Source: Dysidea avara
Lineage: Eukaryota > Porifera > Demospongiae > Dictyoceratida > Dysideidae
Length of the DNA stretch: 64,000 bases
Direction of reading: 5' to 3'
Assembly: GCF_963678975.1 (NCBI RefSeq)
Contig: NC_089277.1
Coordinates: forward strand, 17,808,757-17,872,756
Shown: in pieces, positions 51,997 through 63,555 of the stretch
Layout of the letters: each line of letters begins with the position of its first letter
Numbering within the stretch: position 1 is the first letter of the stretch
The notes under the pieces: generated by a model
Database searches by the model: none
What the model was told of the DNA's origin: nothing
What the model saw: only the letters and a program-made list of their open reading frames with translations
Translations under genes and position numbers: made by a program

Positions 51997-54840
51997 GTGG
52001 ACCCTTTTATCAACCATACTAATGAAACTCATTTTCTCAAATTATTGAACATTAATTGTCGTAGCCTACGAAGTTTATGTAAAAGAAATCAACTTGCTAG
52101 TATCCTATCACATCACAATATAGACATTATTCTTGGGTGTGAATCCCACATTGATGAGTCCTTTTTATCTGCTGAGATTTTGCCAAATACATACAAAATT
52201 ATTAGAAAAGATAGATCTCTTGGTGGTGGTGGTGTATTTATCGGGTTTAAAAACTCCTTACAATTGTCTGAAGTAACAACTCTTACTTCTTGTGAGTCTG
52301 ATGCCGAAATGATTTGGGGGAAACTCCACATTCATAACCAAAAGCCATTGCATATATGCTCTCTTTACCGGCCCCCTTATAACTCTTGTAGTTCAATTAT
52401 AAGTTTAAAGAATTGTTTATCACAACTGCACACTGAAGATCCTGAAAAATCTCCATGTTTGCTAGTTGGTGGTGATTTCAATTTCCCAGACATCTCATGG
52501 CAGGATGGCTATGCCCACATCAATCCCAGCCCAACATATGGCACTGACACTAACAAACTTTTTGTAGATACTATCAATGATCATGGTCTAGAACAACTTA
52601 TTAGTGTACCTACTCGAGGTAACAATATACTGGACTTGATATTGTGTTCTCATCCTAGTCTCATATCAAATGTAGAAATAACTCCAGGAATTTCTGACCA
52701 TGATGCAATTCTCTATTGCTTTGAATTACCAAATAAACCTCTGTCTGATAAAATAGACCATCCCATCTATCTGTACCACAAAGGAAATATGGAGGGTGTT
52801 AAATCAGATATATTAGACTTCCAGCTGCAATTTCTTTCAAGCAGTCCCTACTCCAATGATGTTGAAAGTAATTGGAACAACTTTAAACAAGCTATAAACA
52901 ATGCAATTACTTCACATATCCCTCAAAAACCACCACAATCTAGAAACAACCTCCCATGGATTACCCCTTCTATAAAAAGATTAATGAACCGTCGAACTCG
53001 TTTATATCGCAAAGCTAAATCTCTTCAAACTGAAAAGGCTTGGAATGACTACCGTATTCTAAGAAATAAAATCACAAACTGTATTAGAAATGCTCACACC
53101 AAATATCAAACTAACCTATTCAACGAAAATGAAAAGACAAATCACAAGAATTTCTGGAAATACATAAAGAATATTCGTAAAGACCAACATGGTATACCTC
53201 CTTTAAATGAAAATGGTAATACTATCAACAGCTCTAAAGAAAAAGCTACTGTTCTAAACAACAAATTTCAGTCTGTATTTACTCAAGAGAATACCACTGA
53301 CATACCAAACTGCGACGGCACTCCACATCCTATAATTCCAGATATTGCAGTTTCATGTGATGGTGTACAAAACCTCCTCCAAACTCTAGATCCAAGTAAG
53401 GCATCTGGTCCTGACAACATCCCTACCAGGATTCTAAAATTTTGTGCAAAAGAGATTGCTCCAATTCTAACTGTTATCTTTATCCAGTCCCTAACATCTA
53501 GACATATACCAAATGATTGGCTAAAAGCCAACATAACACCTGTGTTTAAAAAGGGGGATAGAAGCAACACCAACAATTACCGGCCAATTTCACTAATTTC
53601 AGTTTGTTGCAAGATATTAGAACATATTATGTATCACCACATTGCAGAGCACCTCAACACCAACAACATATTAATTGACGAGCAATTTGGTTTTAGAGCA
53701 GGTCATTCATGTGAGGCTCAGCTCATATCTGTTGTTGAAGACGTACAATTGGCCATGGATAATACTTCCCAAGTAGACATGATTTTCATTGACTTTAGGA
53801 AAGCATTTGATACAGTTCCGCATTGTAGACTCTTAAACAAGCTTTCTCACTATGGGATTCAAGGTACAACTTATGACTGGATAAAGATTTGGCTGACTCA
53901 GCGAACACAGCGTGTTGTTGTGAATGGACATGATTCAAATTTTGTGCAAGTTCAGTCAGGTGTTCCCCAAGGAACTGTTCTTGGCCCATTGATGTTTTTG
54001 CTCTACATTAATGACATCAAGTGTGGCATCTCATCCCATTTGAAACTTTTTGCAGATGATTGCATATTATATCGAACTATCAATAGTCAGCAAGATCAAT
54101 TATTATTACAACATGACCTCAACATTATATTAAAGTGGACTGAAACTTGGTTAATGGAATTAAACACTTCCAAGTGTGTGGTACTTACCTGTAGTAGACT
54201 AACATCCTCCTCTACTTTCAACTATACTATCAGAAATTGCTTTTTGCAGCGAGTTACCCAACACCCTTATTTAGGAATTCTCTTAGACTCAAAAATGTCA
54301 TTTACACCTCATATCAATCAAGTTATCTCTAAAGCAACAAGGATGCTAAACTTTGTTAAACGTAACCTTTATAGATGTTCTGCAGAAACTAAATGTTTAG
54401 CCTACACCAGTATAGTGAGACCACTGTTGGAGTATGGATCGGCAGTATGGGACCCCTACTTGCAGAAGGAGATACAAAGTATAGAAATGGTACAACGACG
54501 TGCTGCTCGTTGGGTCAAGTCAGACTACCGATATAACAGTAGTGTTACATCTATGTTAGCAGATCTACAATGGCCATCACTTCAACACCGACGATATGTG
54601 ACTAGATTAAAAGTATTCTACAACATTGTTTACTCCTCATCAGTCTTAACAGTCCCAAATTATTTCACCAACACCACATATCCCACCCGCCACCACCACC
54701 CCTTCCATTTTGAGATTCCGTTTGCTAGAACAGATCATTATAAATTCAGCTATTACCCCAAATCTATCCGCGATTGGAACAATTTACCAACTGACACAAT
54801 AGAATCCCAATCTCTACAAGTATTTTTAGATAAATTATAA
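51949..54840 (+). CDS. LINE ORF2: AP endonuclease and reverse transcriptase
   Basis: About 960 residues. The frame is open from 51931; the first in-frame ATG comes only after the endonuclease domain has begun, so translation likely enters by -1 frameshifting from ORF1. N-terminal AP-type endonuclease: LLNINCRSL, DIILGCESHID, CSLYRPPY, GGDFNFPDISW, ISDHDAI. Reverse transcriptase: KASGPDNIP, NYRPISLISV, QFGFRAGHSCE, IFIDFRKAFDTVPH, SGVPQGTVLGPLMFLLYIND and the catalytic LFADD. The C-terminus has the WDPYLQ..I...Q.RAARWV and IRDWNNLP signatures of the CR1/L2 group. All catalytic residues seen are intact. Role: nick the target and prime reverse transcription. Confidence 0.88.
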   Translation, partial: REDSAEVGGLNTHLRTVDPFINHTNETHFLKLLNINCRSLRSLCKRNQLASILSHHNIDIILGCESHIDESFLSAEILPNTYKIIRKDRSLGGGGVFIGFKNSLQLSEVTTLTSCESDAEMIWGKLHIHNQKPLHICSLYRPPYNSCSSIISLKNCLSQLHTEDPEKSPCLLVGGDFNFPDISWQDGYAHINPSPTYGTDTNKLFVDTINDHGLEQLISVPTRGNNILDLILCSHPSLISNVEITPGISDHDAILYCFELPNKPLSDKIDHPIYLYHKGNMEGVKSDILDFQLQFLSSSPYSNDVESNWNNFKQAINNAITSHIPQKPPQSRNNLPWITPSIKRLMNRRTRLYRKAKSLQTEKAWNDYRILRNKITNCIRNAHTKYQTNLFNENEKTNHKNFWKYIKNIRKDQHGIPPLNENGNTINSSKEKATVLNNKFQSVFTQENTTDIPNCDGTPHPIIPDIAVSCDGVQNLLQTLDPSKASGPDNIPTRILKFCAKEIAPILTVIFIQSLTSRHIPNDWLKANITPVFKKGDRSNTNNYRPISLISVCCKILEHIMYHHIAEHLNTNNILIDEQFGFRAGHSCEAQLISVVEDVQLAMDNTSQVDMIFIDFRKAFDTVPHCRLLNKLSHYGIQGTTYDWIKIWLTQRTQRVVVNGHDSNFVQVQSGVPQGTVLGPLMFLLYINDIKCGISSHLKLFADDCILYRTINSQQDQLLLQHDLNIILKWTETWLMELNTSKCVVLTCSRLTSSSTFNYTIRNCFLQRVTQHPYLGILLDSKMSFTPHINQVISKATRMLNFVKRNLYRCSAETKCLAYTSIVRPLLEYGSAVWDPYLQKEIQSIEMVQRRAARWVKSDYRYNSSVTSMLADLQWPSLQHRRYVTRLKVFYNIVYSSSVLTVPNYFTNTTYPTRHHHPFHFEIPFARTDHYKFSYYPKSIRDWNNLPTDTIESQSLQVFLDKL

Positions 54841-54914
54841 CTGACTCTCATCTATGTGATTTGTAATGTTTTTTCCTTACCTGAACATATCAGTTTGTAA
54901 CTGTGTTTTCAGTA

Positions 54915-55477
54915 ATCATAATCATAATCATAATAATCCACATCATGGCACACTTCAGATAACAATTCAGCTGTGATATCCCTCACTTCGTTGTGGCGTA
55001 TTGAAGGGAATCCACCCTTTGGACAAGATAGGGCATGATCGACAGAAAAGTTGGTACCACACGCACAGTGGGAAGGTGTACGAGAGGGTATCCAGCCATA
55101 TCTCAAAGCAAGGGCATCTTGAAAGGCAGTCTTGTGTAGGGAGAAACCATGTTCCTGCACAGGTAGGGCAGTAAGCCAGCTAGAAGCACCCTTTTCCTGT
55201 GCTAAAGTAACAGCCCTCTGAAGAGTGGGAGTAAGCTTTTAGAGAGCAGTTCCTTAGAAAGAGTGGACAAATTGATAGTCTTGGATTGATTAATTTCAAG
55301 CTTACGGGAGTACAGACTACAACGAGTATCAGCAGTATAGCCAAAATTCTGTGATAAAATGAGTGATCGTAAGGGTGCTGTGACATACATTGAAGCAGAA
55401 AACTCAATAGATGATAAAGAATCAGGTGCAAAAAATAGGCACTCACGTGATTGAAATTTAAATCGCCAGAGATACAC
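54915..55477 (-). pseudogene. Retroelement ORF, segment upstream of the LINE insertion
   Basis: Two overlapping frames. The first (from 55477) carries YVTAPLRSLILSQNFGY..., the second (to about 54950) carries KTAFQDALALRYGW and CACGTNFSVDHALSCPKGG, a C-x-C...H...C zinc-like motif, then IRHNEVRD..AELLSEVCHDV. The frame is cut after CHDV by the 3' tail of the LINE and resumes at 50903. The reverse transcriptase itself is missing upstream of 55477. Confidence 0.6.
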
Positions 55478-55711
55478 ATGGAATCGCTTTCATTTCTGAA
55501 TAGGAACCATGCAGTGTGCTCCTTTTGTAAATATTTCTGCTAATTGTTTGCTCGGGCGTGGTCTGGGCCAGTGCAAGGTGTGTTCGGCTGTGATGGTATC
55601 ATATAGGGAGAGTCTTAGACTGCTGCGCTAATCGAGATGCTGAACGTAATGAACACAAACTGATTGTCACTTGATTCCAAGTGATTTTACAGTCATTGGA
55701 ATAGATTATGG

Positions 55712-56007
55712 TTTTTTTATTTATTTATTATTTATTTATTTTAACCCGGGCTTGATGGACTGCCCTTTCCTACCACCCCCAGCAAAGATTGCAAGTGCTG
55801 GCCAACTGAACAAATCAGTGTATTCGTGGGGCACGGTCTTCCATTGGTGTTTACACCAGGACTCCACAGTCAGTGGACTTAGTGACTGTGGAATCCCATT
55901 TGTCTGCTTAATTTTGTTCAGTTGGCCAGCACTTGCAATCTGTGCTGGGGATGGTAGGAAAGGGCAGTCCATCAAGCCCGGGTTAAAAAAATAAAATAAA
56001 TAAAAAA
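55712..56007. mobile_element. Tailed hairpin flanked by a 13-bp or longer duplication
   Basis: About 296 bp. Inverted arms of about 88 bp (from AACCCGGGCTTGATGGACTG to the inverse) surround a 100-bp loop; each arm is capped on its outer side by a TTTATTTATT-type tail (TTTATT on the left, AATAAA on the right). The flank GAATAGATTATGG is present on both sides (55699-55711, 56008-56020). This looks like two retro-copied 3' ends joined in inverted order. Confidence 0.7.
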
Positions 56008-56457
56008 GAATAGATTATGGTTGTATTTTCCGAGATTCGAATATCGATCACGTGAGTGCCTATTTCATGCATTGGATTGCTCTATGCGTTTACTGGGCGA
56101 GATAGCCGTATTGTTAGGTGCTTATAAGCTTCGTATCCTTGCTGTTGGAGACTATCCCACTGATGTGTCAACAATTCTGGTATTTGTTTGCAAAAATTGC
56201 GTCGCTTTGGCCGAATTTCAGCATATAGATGGCTCAGCCAGATGGCTAACCAGCTTCAATTATAACCATACTACGCATGCAGGTACTTTACCTAGTACTG
56301 GTCATTGCTGACCCACGGCGCAGTTGCTGCTCTGCTTGTCCTGTGCTCCAGAGGAAGAAACATTTTGTCTGTCGCCAAAAAGCTGCACAGATCGTGCTGC
56401 CACCAGAAACTGACCAATAAAATCAAACCACCAATACTTTGAGTTGATGATAGACTA

Positions 56458-59400
56458 GAGTAAGCCACCGATATTCGGCCACCAGGAATTATCGGACGCT
56501 CGTACGCAGAAACTATGCAACGTATTCCCTTGCATTTTGCATTGCTATTACCTTAGACCCTCACTATTTAGCCCACCAAGTTTCGTAGGACTTCTTCAAG
56601 GACTGTGTGTTTGGCGAGCCAATAAGCATGTGTCCGAATCACATGACGTTTTGGCCAAAAGTATGGATTTTCGGACTGTAGCTCGCAAAGCACAATAAAT
56701 GCACGGATTTGAATGAAATTTGGCATGCAGCTAGGGTAATCACTCAAGGTTCAGCCCACCAAGTTTCAGCTTATAAATCAATTCTATGCCTCAGTAATTA
56801 TTAAATCTATAAGCGCATGTAGGCGTATCAAATATCGGACATTTATTGCCGCGAAAAACTACAACTGCTGATCAGATTTTTGAGCAAATTCAGATGATTT
56901 CAGCTTTTACACACTATAAAAAGCAAACAAATCACAACTGATTGTTATTTGAGAGCTCATATATCTTGTGACAGTCTGCAACTGCTCAGCTGACAAACTA
57001 GCTATGCACTGAGAGCCACAAACACCTGCTGCATAGCCACAGCAAACTGTAAAATCTTTATTGGAATATTCTCATGAGAAATGATAGAGCATACAAGAAT
57101 TGTGAAAAGATTCTTACTGTATCTAAGTGACTGTTCTATTAGAGTAGTTCATTTTGCCTGACTGCCTTATTAGAGTATCTTGTGTTTTATTCACATTATG
57201 GGAAGCCACTAAATATAACTGATACTATATCATGTGAGAAACCATTGCTTACAACTAAAATAAAATTTGTAGTGTGTTCTGTTTATGTTAGATCCTTGAT
57301 TTTGGAACCAGAAGTCTTGATACTGTCTTGCTCCTTGCAAGTAGCTATAATAACTTAAAATAAACTTAAAAGGGGTACTGAAGCCACTTAAAACTGCGTG
57401 GTATAGCATGCCCTGACTGATGAATTTATACATGCCACTCTTCCTTATAAAATCAGGCAACTACAATAGATGTGCATCTAAGTAATTTGGTATATGCCTT
57501 TCTTCAGTCCAACACCTATAAAATCTGTGGCATTTCCAGATTTTATAGACACTTTGCAATTGCAAGATTAGATCTCATAAAATAAATATAGCTTGACAAT
57601 AACACAGTGAAGAGATACATTGCCATAACATATGTATAGCTCTATTGCTACCCACATGTATTCAACTATTCTGATTTTGGTTTTCCTTATCCATTTATTT
57701 TAAATAGGATAAGTTTGCATATGTATACAAGTGCAGAAATGCAATGAATACATTCACACCAACTATTTAGCTACAAAATTTGATTGAGATGTAATGTGAA
57801 GTGTATAGCTTGAAGAGCATGCAATGTAGCCCGGATTGTTGCTAGTGCTGAACTACATCCCGCAGTAAGTAGTTCCAAGATAGCTCTGGGGATGATGTAT
57901 GTATTTGATATGCATGGTCATGCACTCAAGGTCATTGATTAAGTTATTATTGGAAGGAGTTCAGTTAGACCATGGATGGCTTTACCATTGTAAGGATTGA
58001 AGAGTGATCAACATACTGGAACTCTGTATGATGACAGCAAGTAAACCTTGAGTAATTGCTTAGCATAATAATAGTGTTTCATATTATAACAGTATACTTT
58101 TAATAAGGGAAAATACATGTACAGGCATGTAAAATTGCATGGATGATGCATACGATTTTAGGAAAACAATTACATAGACTCTAAATTGATCCATTTACTA
58201 TAATGTATTATCATGAGTTTCCAGCTCTTGGATCATAGCAGAGATTATTGATAGCCATATATATGTATACAAATCTTCATCAAACCTGATTGCAGCCACT
58301 GTCCTACACAATTAATCTTTGCAGGATATATGCAATGGAAGATTGAAAATGGCAACATGCTAGGGATGGTTCAGTTTCCAAGCTTTCATGAGAGAATCAA
58401 TTTATACAATATTTATTTTTTTCCTCCACTATGTGTCCATTAAACAAATTGTGCAGTCATTTATGTTTGTCACACTTATTACACAAGTAAAGCCTTACAG
58501 TGCAGCTTTGTTATAATTACATCGTGCATATATTATGGCATGATGAAAGCAGCTTTATTGGTTACTTGAATGACAAATGATTCTCACTTTCCAATAATGA
58601 TTTTGCCTTCAGGGAGGCACAAATATACACATGCATTTATAAAAGATTTACACAATAGCAATTCAATGCAAAAATTTGCACAATATTGGCTATATGTATA
58701 GCGATCCATAATTAGATCTTTAACAGGGTAAAAATGCTTAAAATCATTCAATCACTTTAAAATAAAGGTTGCACATGGCTTCATGAAAGTTATAGCATAA
58801 AGGGCATGAAATGGTTCCTTCATATCAGTAGGATTCAGGACTGGGAGATGGTATCAAATTATTTTGCCTTGATATCTAACAAAACTTATAAGATTACAAG
58901 CAATTCCATTTTACTTAGAAAAGAGAAGAGCTAATTCAGAGTGTGAACTTCTTATACTTAGTTTCAAGGGTTACATTTTCAGGAAACTTCTTCGCACTAT
59001 AGGTATAGCCAAGAGTTCATACATATATAGGGAGGGATTATTATGAACTCTTGGTATAGCTATGTATTGGCGGTTAAACAATGTATGGCTTCTTACATGA
59101 CATTTATTAGCATTATCTGATCATATTGTAAGTATAAAGACAAGATATACCCTAAAGCAGTCAGACAAAATGAACTACCCTAATAGAACAGTCACTTAGA
59201 TACAGAAAAAATCTCTTCACAATTCTTGTATGCTGTATCATTTCTCATGTGAGAATATTACCAATAAAGATTTTACAGTTTGTTATGGCTATGCAGCAGG
59301 TGTTTGTGGCTCTCTGTGCATAGCTAGTTTGTCAGCTGAGCAGTTGCAGACTGTCACAAGACATGTAAGCTCTCAAATAGCAATCAGTTGTGATTTGTTT

Positions 59401-59866
59401 GCTCTTTATAGTGTGTAAAAGCTGAAATCATCCAACTTTGCTCAAAAATTTAATCAGCAACTGTAGTTTTCGCGGCAATAAATGTCCGATATTTGATACG
59501 CCTACATGCGCTTACAGATTTAATAATTACTGAGGCATAGAATTGATTTATAAGCTGAAACTTGGTGGGCTGAACCTTGAATGATTACCCTAGCTGCATG
59601 CCAAATTTCATTCAAATCCGTGCTTGTATTGTGCTTTGCGAGCTACAGTCCGAAAATCCATACTTTTGGCCAAAACGTCATGTGATTCGGACACATGCTT
59701 ATTGGCTCGCCAAACACACAGTCCTTGAAGAAATCCTACGAAACTTGGTGGGCTAAATAGTGAGGGTTTAAGGTAATAGCAATGCAAAATGCAAGGGAAT
59801 ACGTTGCATAGTTTCTGCGTACGAGTGTCCGAAAATTCCTGGTGGCCGAACATCGGTGGCTTACTC
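56458..59866. mobile_element. 3.4-kb foldback element inserted at TA
   Basis: Inverted arms of about 700-730 bp (56458-57190 and 59150-59866) start GAGTAAGCCACCGATATTCG and end with the inverse. The TSD is TA (56456-56457, 59867-59868). The empty site is readable in the other arm of the host element near 49930. The 2-kb centre (57190-59150) is AT-rich and has no coding motif; a 17-bp hairpin (CCAAGAGTTCATA / TATGAACTCTTGG) is at about 58999-59062. Each arm carries a pair of the dispersed TAATAGA motifs. Confidence 0.88.
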
Positions 59867-60096
59867 TACTTGAACAATGTTGAGAGTGAATATCGTGGCA
59901 TACCAAGAACCCTACGGATCGCTGCAACGAAAAATCACGTGATTTTAAGACACTTGTACCGTTTTCTACCAGAAGAAAGTGACAAACTTGGTTGCCACGC
60001 TGGTGTTATTTAAGTTACACTTAGCCTAACACATGACAATAGTTAGGCAGTTGATTGGAGGATATCGATTTTTCGCGTTGCGTACCCTACCTATAG

Positions 60097-60540
60097 GAGT
60101 ACTCTTGCGTGGCTTCGATGCACGCTTTCTTTTTCTTTGTTGTAATCAGCAACAATGTGCATCCGGGTAAGCCGCTCTATGATCTCTTACAGGTAGTCAT
60201 CTGATCATGATGCTTCCCCCGGAATTGGGTCTTGTAAGTGAGCCTGGGGACTTCTAGTCTGGCCCCTAACACTTGTTTCATTCATCTTTCTATATTGCCC
60301 CATGCCACTGATATCCCAGACGACCAAAATTTTCACTCTCTTTTAATTCGTTGTATGGGTGCTAACATCATATAATAACAACAACATTTCCCTACTTAGG
60401 TGTCCTCCCGCCCAAAGTTGGCTAGGGTTTTACTCTTTTCACCACCTTTCATAACCCTTACGTAATATTAAGCTCAAAAGCATCCAGACTTCCTACTGTA
60501 GTTGTTGCTCTCTCTCTCTCTTTGACTTTAGGGCACGCAT
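60097..60540. other. Unassigned sequence
   Basis: Slightly higher GC than surroundings. No coding or RNA feature recognised. A short (CT)n tract is near 60510-60522. Confidence 0.4.
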
Positions 60541-60680
60541 CTAGTAGTTTCTGCGAGTAGTCGACTTTAGGGGATGCGTCCAGTAGTTGCCGCGAGTAGT
60601 AGACTTTAGGGGAAGCATCCAGTAGTTGCCACGAGTAGTAGACTTTAGGGGAAGCGTCTAGTAGTGTTAGCGTTAGGGTT
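60541..60680. repeat. Minisatellite, unit about 40 bp
   Basis: About 3.5 units containing GAGTAGTAGACTTTAGGGGA and CCAGTAGTTGCC, then a short run of GTTAGGGTTAGGATTAG. The latter resembles the animal telomere repeat but is too short to indicate a telomere. Confidence 0.75.
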
Positions 60681-60794
60681 AGGATTAGAGTTCAGCTTTG
60701 GTTTCTTCTTCACCTTTAGGGTTAGGTTCTTCTTACTATATACAGCTTATTTCGTTAGTCACATTTATAAGATACAAAAGAAAGGAATCAAGGA

Positions 60795-61164
60795 AGCTAG
60801 CAGCGGTAGCATAATTGGTAGCACACTGGGATCCTGGGTTCGATTCCCCTTCAATACTGCACTTTTTTTTTCGGCTTTTCGGTTCACCGTTTTTTGTCTA
60901 AGTTCTTTAGGGTTATGAAATAGGGTGAAAAGAGTGATACCCAAGTTGGCTCCGAGCGTGGCGCTTGGTCGGAATCTGGGTGGCCTGCGGATCAAGTCAC
61001 GATGTAGTTGGCTTTTTTTTCAGCCCTTCTAGGTATTTGTCCCGTTTCACTTTAGGTTATTTAGCTCAAAGATTTTCGCTTAGGCTCCTAGGCTATGGGT
61101 AAACACCTCGAACAGGTTCTGCCTTCTGTGTACACCCTCCAGTGCCTAACTGGTAAAGTAGATC
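60795..61164 (+). mobile_element. Possible tRNA-derived SINE
   Basis: The head contains an A box (TAGCATAATTGG, 60807-60818) and a B box (GGTTCGATTCC, 60837-60847) spaced as in tRNA genes and RNA polymerase III promoters. The body (about 60860-61012) is followed by a T-run and a 150-bp tail that also occurs inside the element at 48858-49497. The tRNA-like part does not fold as a complete tRNA (the acceptor stem is not matched), so it is a tRNA-derived repeat, not a gene. Confidence 0.5.
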
Positions 61165-61960
61165 CAGACACACGGTAGTGTGTCGTGCGGCCCAAGAAGC
61201 CGGCGCGTAACACCCGTGAGTATATTGACAGGAAGAAAGAAAACGAAATTTTCACACCTCCGTAGCTCTGTGCTTCCTTGATGAAACAAGACGATTTTTG
61301 CTGTGGACATGCCCTCTAACTTCAGCACTCAACATTCCAAATTTGAGCGAAATCGCTTCACGCGTTCCCGAGATATGCGACTTCAACAATTGGCTCAGTT
61401 TCTTGGTTTTTTTTTCTTATTATTTTTCTTCCTCTTGTCGCACACTTACAAAAACTGCTATAAAACGCGAACGCCACATCCGATTGCCTTGAAATGTGGC
61501 ACACAGAAGGGGGGTATAAAGGTGCATCTCAGTACCAGCTTTGGCTGGAATACGATAAACAGGCAAAGAGTTATTAGCGACTATTCACGAAAAATAACAC
61601 CAATATGTTATCACACCTACAGGGTAAACCGCGTATGGGAAGAAGCTGAAAATCGGTGGGTGAATACGTTAACTATTGAACCTCAAACCTTTTGTGGTTT
61701 GAAAGAAATCGAGCTAAAAAACAGGAAGATACAACGAAAAAACCAACAGTGTGTAACAATTATGCAATCAAGATTAGCTAATAAAAAAAACCACTGCTTG
61801 CCACGCCTACCAGATAAACCGCTTGGGGTAATGCTTTGAAAATCGTTGTACAGATAGAGTAATCATCTTAGAAAGGCTCATCAATGGTGTAGAAGAATCA
61901 GACTTAAAGCCACGGAGTTATAACACGAAATCCAACTTGGTGCAGCAAGTACGAGATTGA
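61164..61960. repeat. Composite repeat B, unique part
   Basis: Sister of 17870-18019 plus 18758-19410, without the LINE insertion. It runs directly into array B. Reading frames here match those of copy A only in part. Confidence 0.78.
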
Positions 61961-63432
61961 GATACTCTAATAGAGCAGTCATTCTAATAGAGCAGTCACC
62001 CCGAAGAGAATTCAAGAGATCAGCTAGAAACAAAAAACCTGTATAGAGATCAGCTACACACAAGTCACCCTGTAGAGAGATCAGCTAGAAAAAGTTGCCT
62101 TGTAGGGAGTTCATGCAACTATGGAAAGAGATAGTTCAGCTATAAGAAGAAATCACCTTGTAGAGTTCAGCTACAAAGAAACTACCATGTAGAGAGTTCA
62201 GCTACAAACAAATCGCCCTGTAGAGAGATCAATAGAAGAAGTTACCTTGCAGAGAGTTCAGCTACAAAGAAACCCATCATGTAGAGAGTTCAGCTACAAA
62301 CAAATCTCCCTGTAGAGAGATTAGCTAGAAGAAGTTACCTTGTAGAGAGTTCAGCTACAAAGAAACCATCATGTAGAGAGTTCAGCTACAAACAAATCTC
62401 CCTGTAGAGAGATCAGCTAGAAGAAGTTACCTTGTAGAGAGTTCAGCTACAAAGAAACCATTCTTTTAAGAGTTCAGCTGCAAACAAATCACCTGTACAG
62501 AATTCAGCTACAAACAAATCACCCTTTAGAAAGATCAGCTAGAAAAAATTACCTTGTAGAGAGTTCAGTTACTAAGAAACCACCATGTAGAGAATTCAGC
62601 TACAAACTAGTGACCCTGTTAAAACATCAGCTAGAAGACGTTACCTTGTAGAGAGTTCAGCTACAAAGAAACCATTTTGTAAAGAGTTCAGCTGCAAACA
62701 AATCACCTGTTCAGAAGTCAGCTACGAACAAATCACCCTGTAGAGAGATCAGCTAGAAGAAGTTACCTTGTAGATAGTTCAGCTACAAACAGATCTCCCT
62801 GTAGAGAGATCAGCTAGAAGAAATTACCTTGTAGAGAGTTCAGCTACAAAGAAACCACCCTGTAGAAAATTCAGCCACAAACAAATTGCCCTGTAGAAAG
62901 ACCAGTTAGAAGAAGTTACCTTTTAGAGGGTTCAGCTACAAAGAAACCATTCTGTAAAGAGCTCAGCTGCAAACGATCACCTGTACAGAATTCAGCTACA
63001 AACAAACCACCCTGTAGAGAGATCAGCTAGAAGAAGTTACCTTGTAGATCATTCAGCTACAAACAAATCACGCTGTAGAGAGATCAGCTAGAAGAAGTTG
63101 CCTTGTAGAGAGTTCAGCTACAAAGAAACCACCATGTAGAGAGTTCAGCTGCAAAGAAATCACCCTGTAGAAAATTCTGCCACAAACAAATTGCCCTATA
63201 GAAAGATCAGTTAGAAGAAGTTACCTTGTAGAGAGTTCAGCTACAAAGAAACTATTCTGTAAAGAGCTCAGCTGCAAACAAATCACCTGTACAGAATTCA
63301 GCTACAAACAAATCACCCTGTAGAGAGATCAGCTAGAAGAAGTTACCTTGTAGATCGTTCAGCTACAAACAATTCACCCTGTAGAGAAGTCACCTTGTAG
63401 AGTGTTTAATTACAAAGAAACCACCATGGAGA
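61961..63432. repeat. Minisatellite array B, 30-31-bp units (about 1.5 kb)
   Basis: Same units as array A, about 47 copies, without the long run of 183-184-bp higher-order repeats. The first 450 bp align unit by unit with array A, while the rest differs, showing expansion and contraction in each copy. Confidence 0.9.
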
Positions 63433-63555
63433 TTTCTGTAATCAATATATGTATTATATATATAATTTGTACATTTACTGATAAAATATTTAAAGTACAT
63501 CTACTTCATCTTTTCTTCTTCCTGTGGTAAAGAAAAAAAGATAGGTTAAAAAAGT

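Larger units (their letters stand above)
50947..54935 (+). mobile_element. Nearly intact CR1-like non-LTR retrotransposon
   Basis: About 4 kb: short 5' UTR, ORF1 (51068-51979), overlapping ORF2 (to 54840), short 3' UTR and a (ATAATC)n tail at about 54913-54935. Both ORFs are free of stops and frameshifts apart from the ORF1/ORF2 overlap, and all visible catalytic motifs are kept, so this copy may be young and possibly active. It sits inside the minus-strand retroelement ORF of the surrounding TIR element. A clean target duplication was not found. Confidence 0.85.
49704..60089. mobile_element. 10.4-kb TIR element with nested insertions, 7-bp TSD
   Basis: Termini TAGGGTCCGCAACGCGAAAA and the inverse (one mismatch), flanked by an exact CCTATAG at 49697-49703 and 60090-60096. 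The inverted arms are about 620 bp: 49704-50330 on the left, and on the right 59869-60089 plus 56068-56457, split by the nested element at 56458-59866. The interior holds a broken retroelement ORF on the minus strand, a CR1-like LINE, and a tailed hairpin. No transposase was recognised, so it is non-autonomous or has lost its gene. The perfect palindrome AAAATCACGTGATTTT occurs in each arm. Confidence 0.85.

Noticed and set aside
60670-60700. Telomere repeat (GTTAGGGTTAGG)
   Set aside because: Only two or three irregular units; normal sequence continues on both sides.
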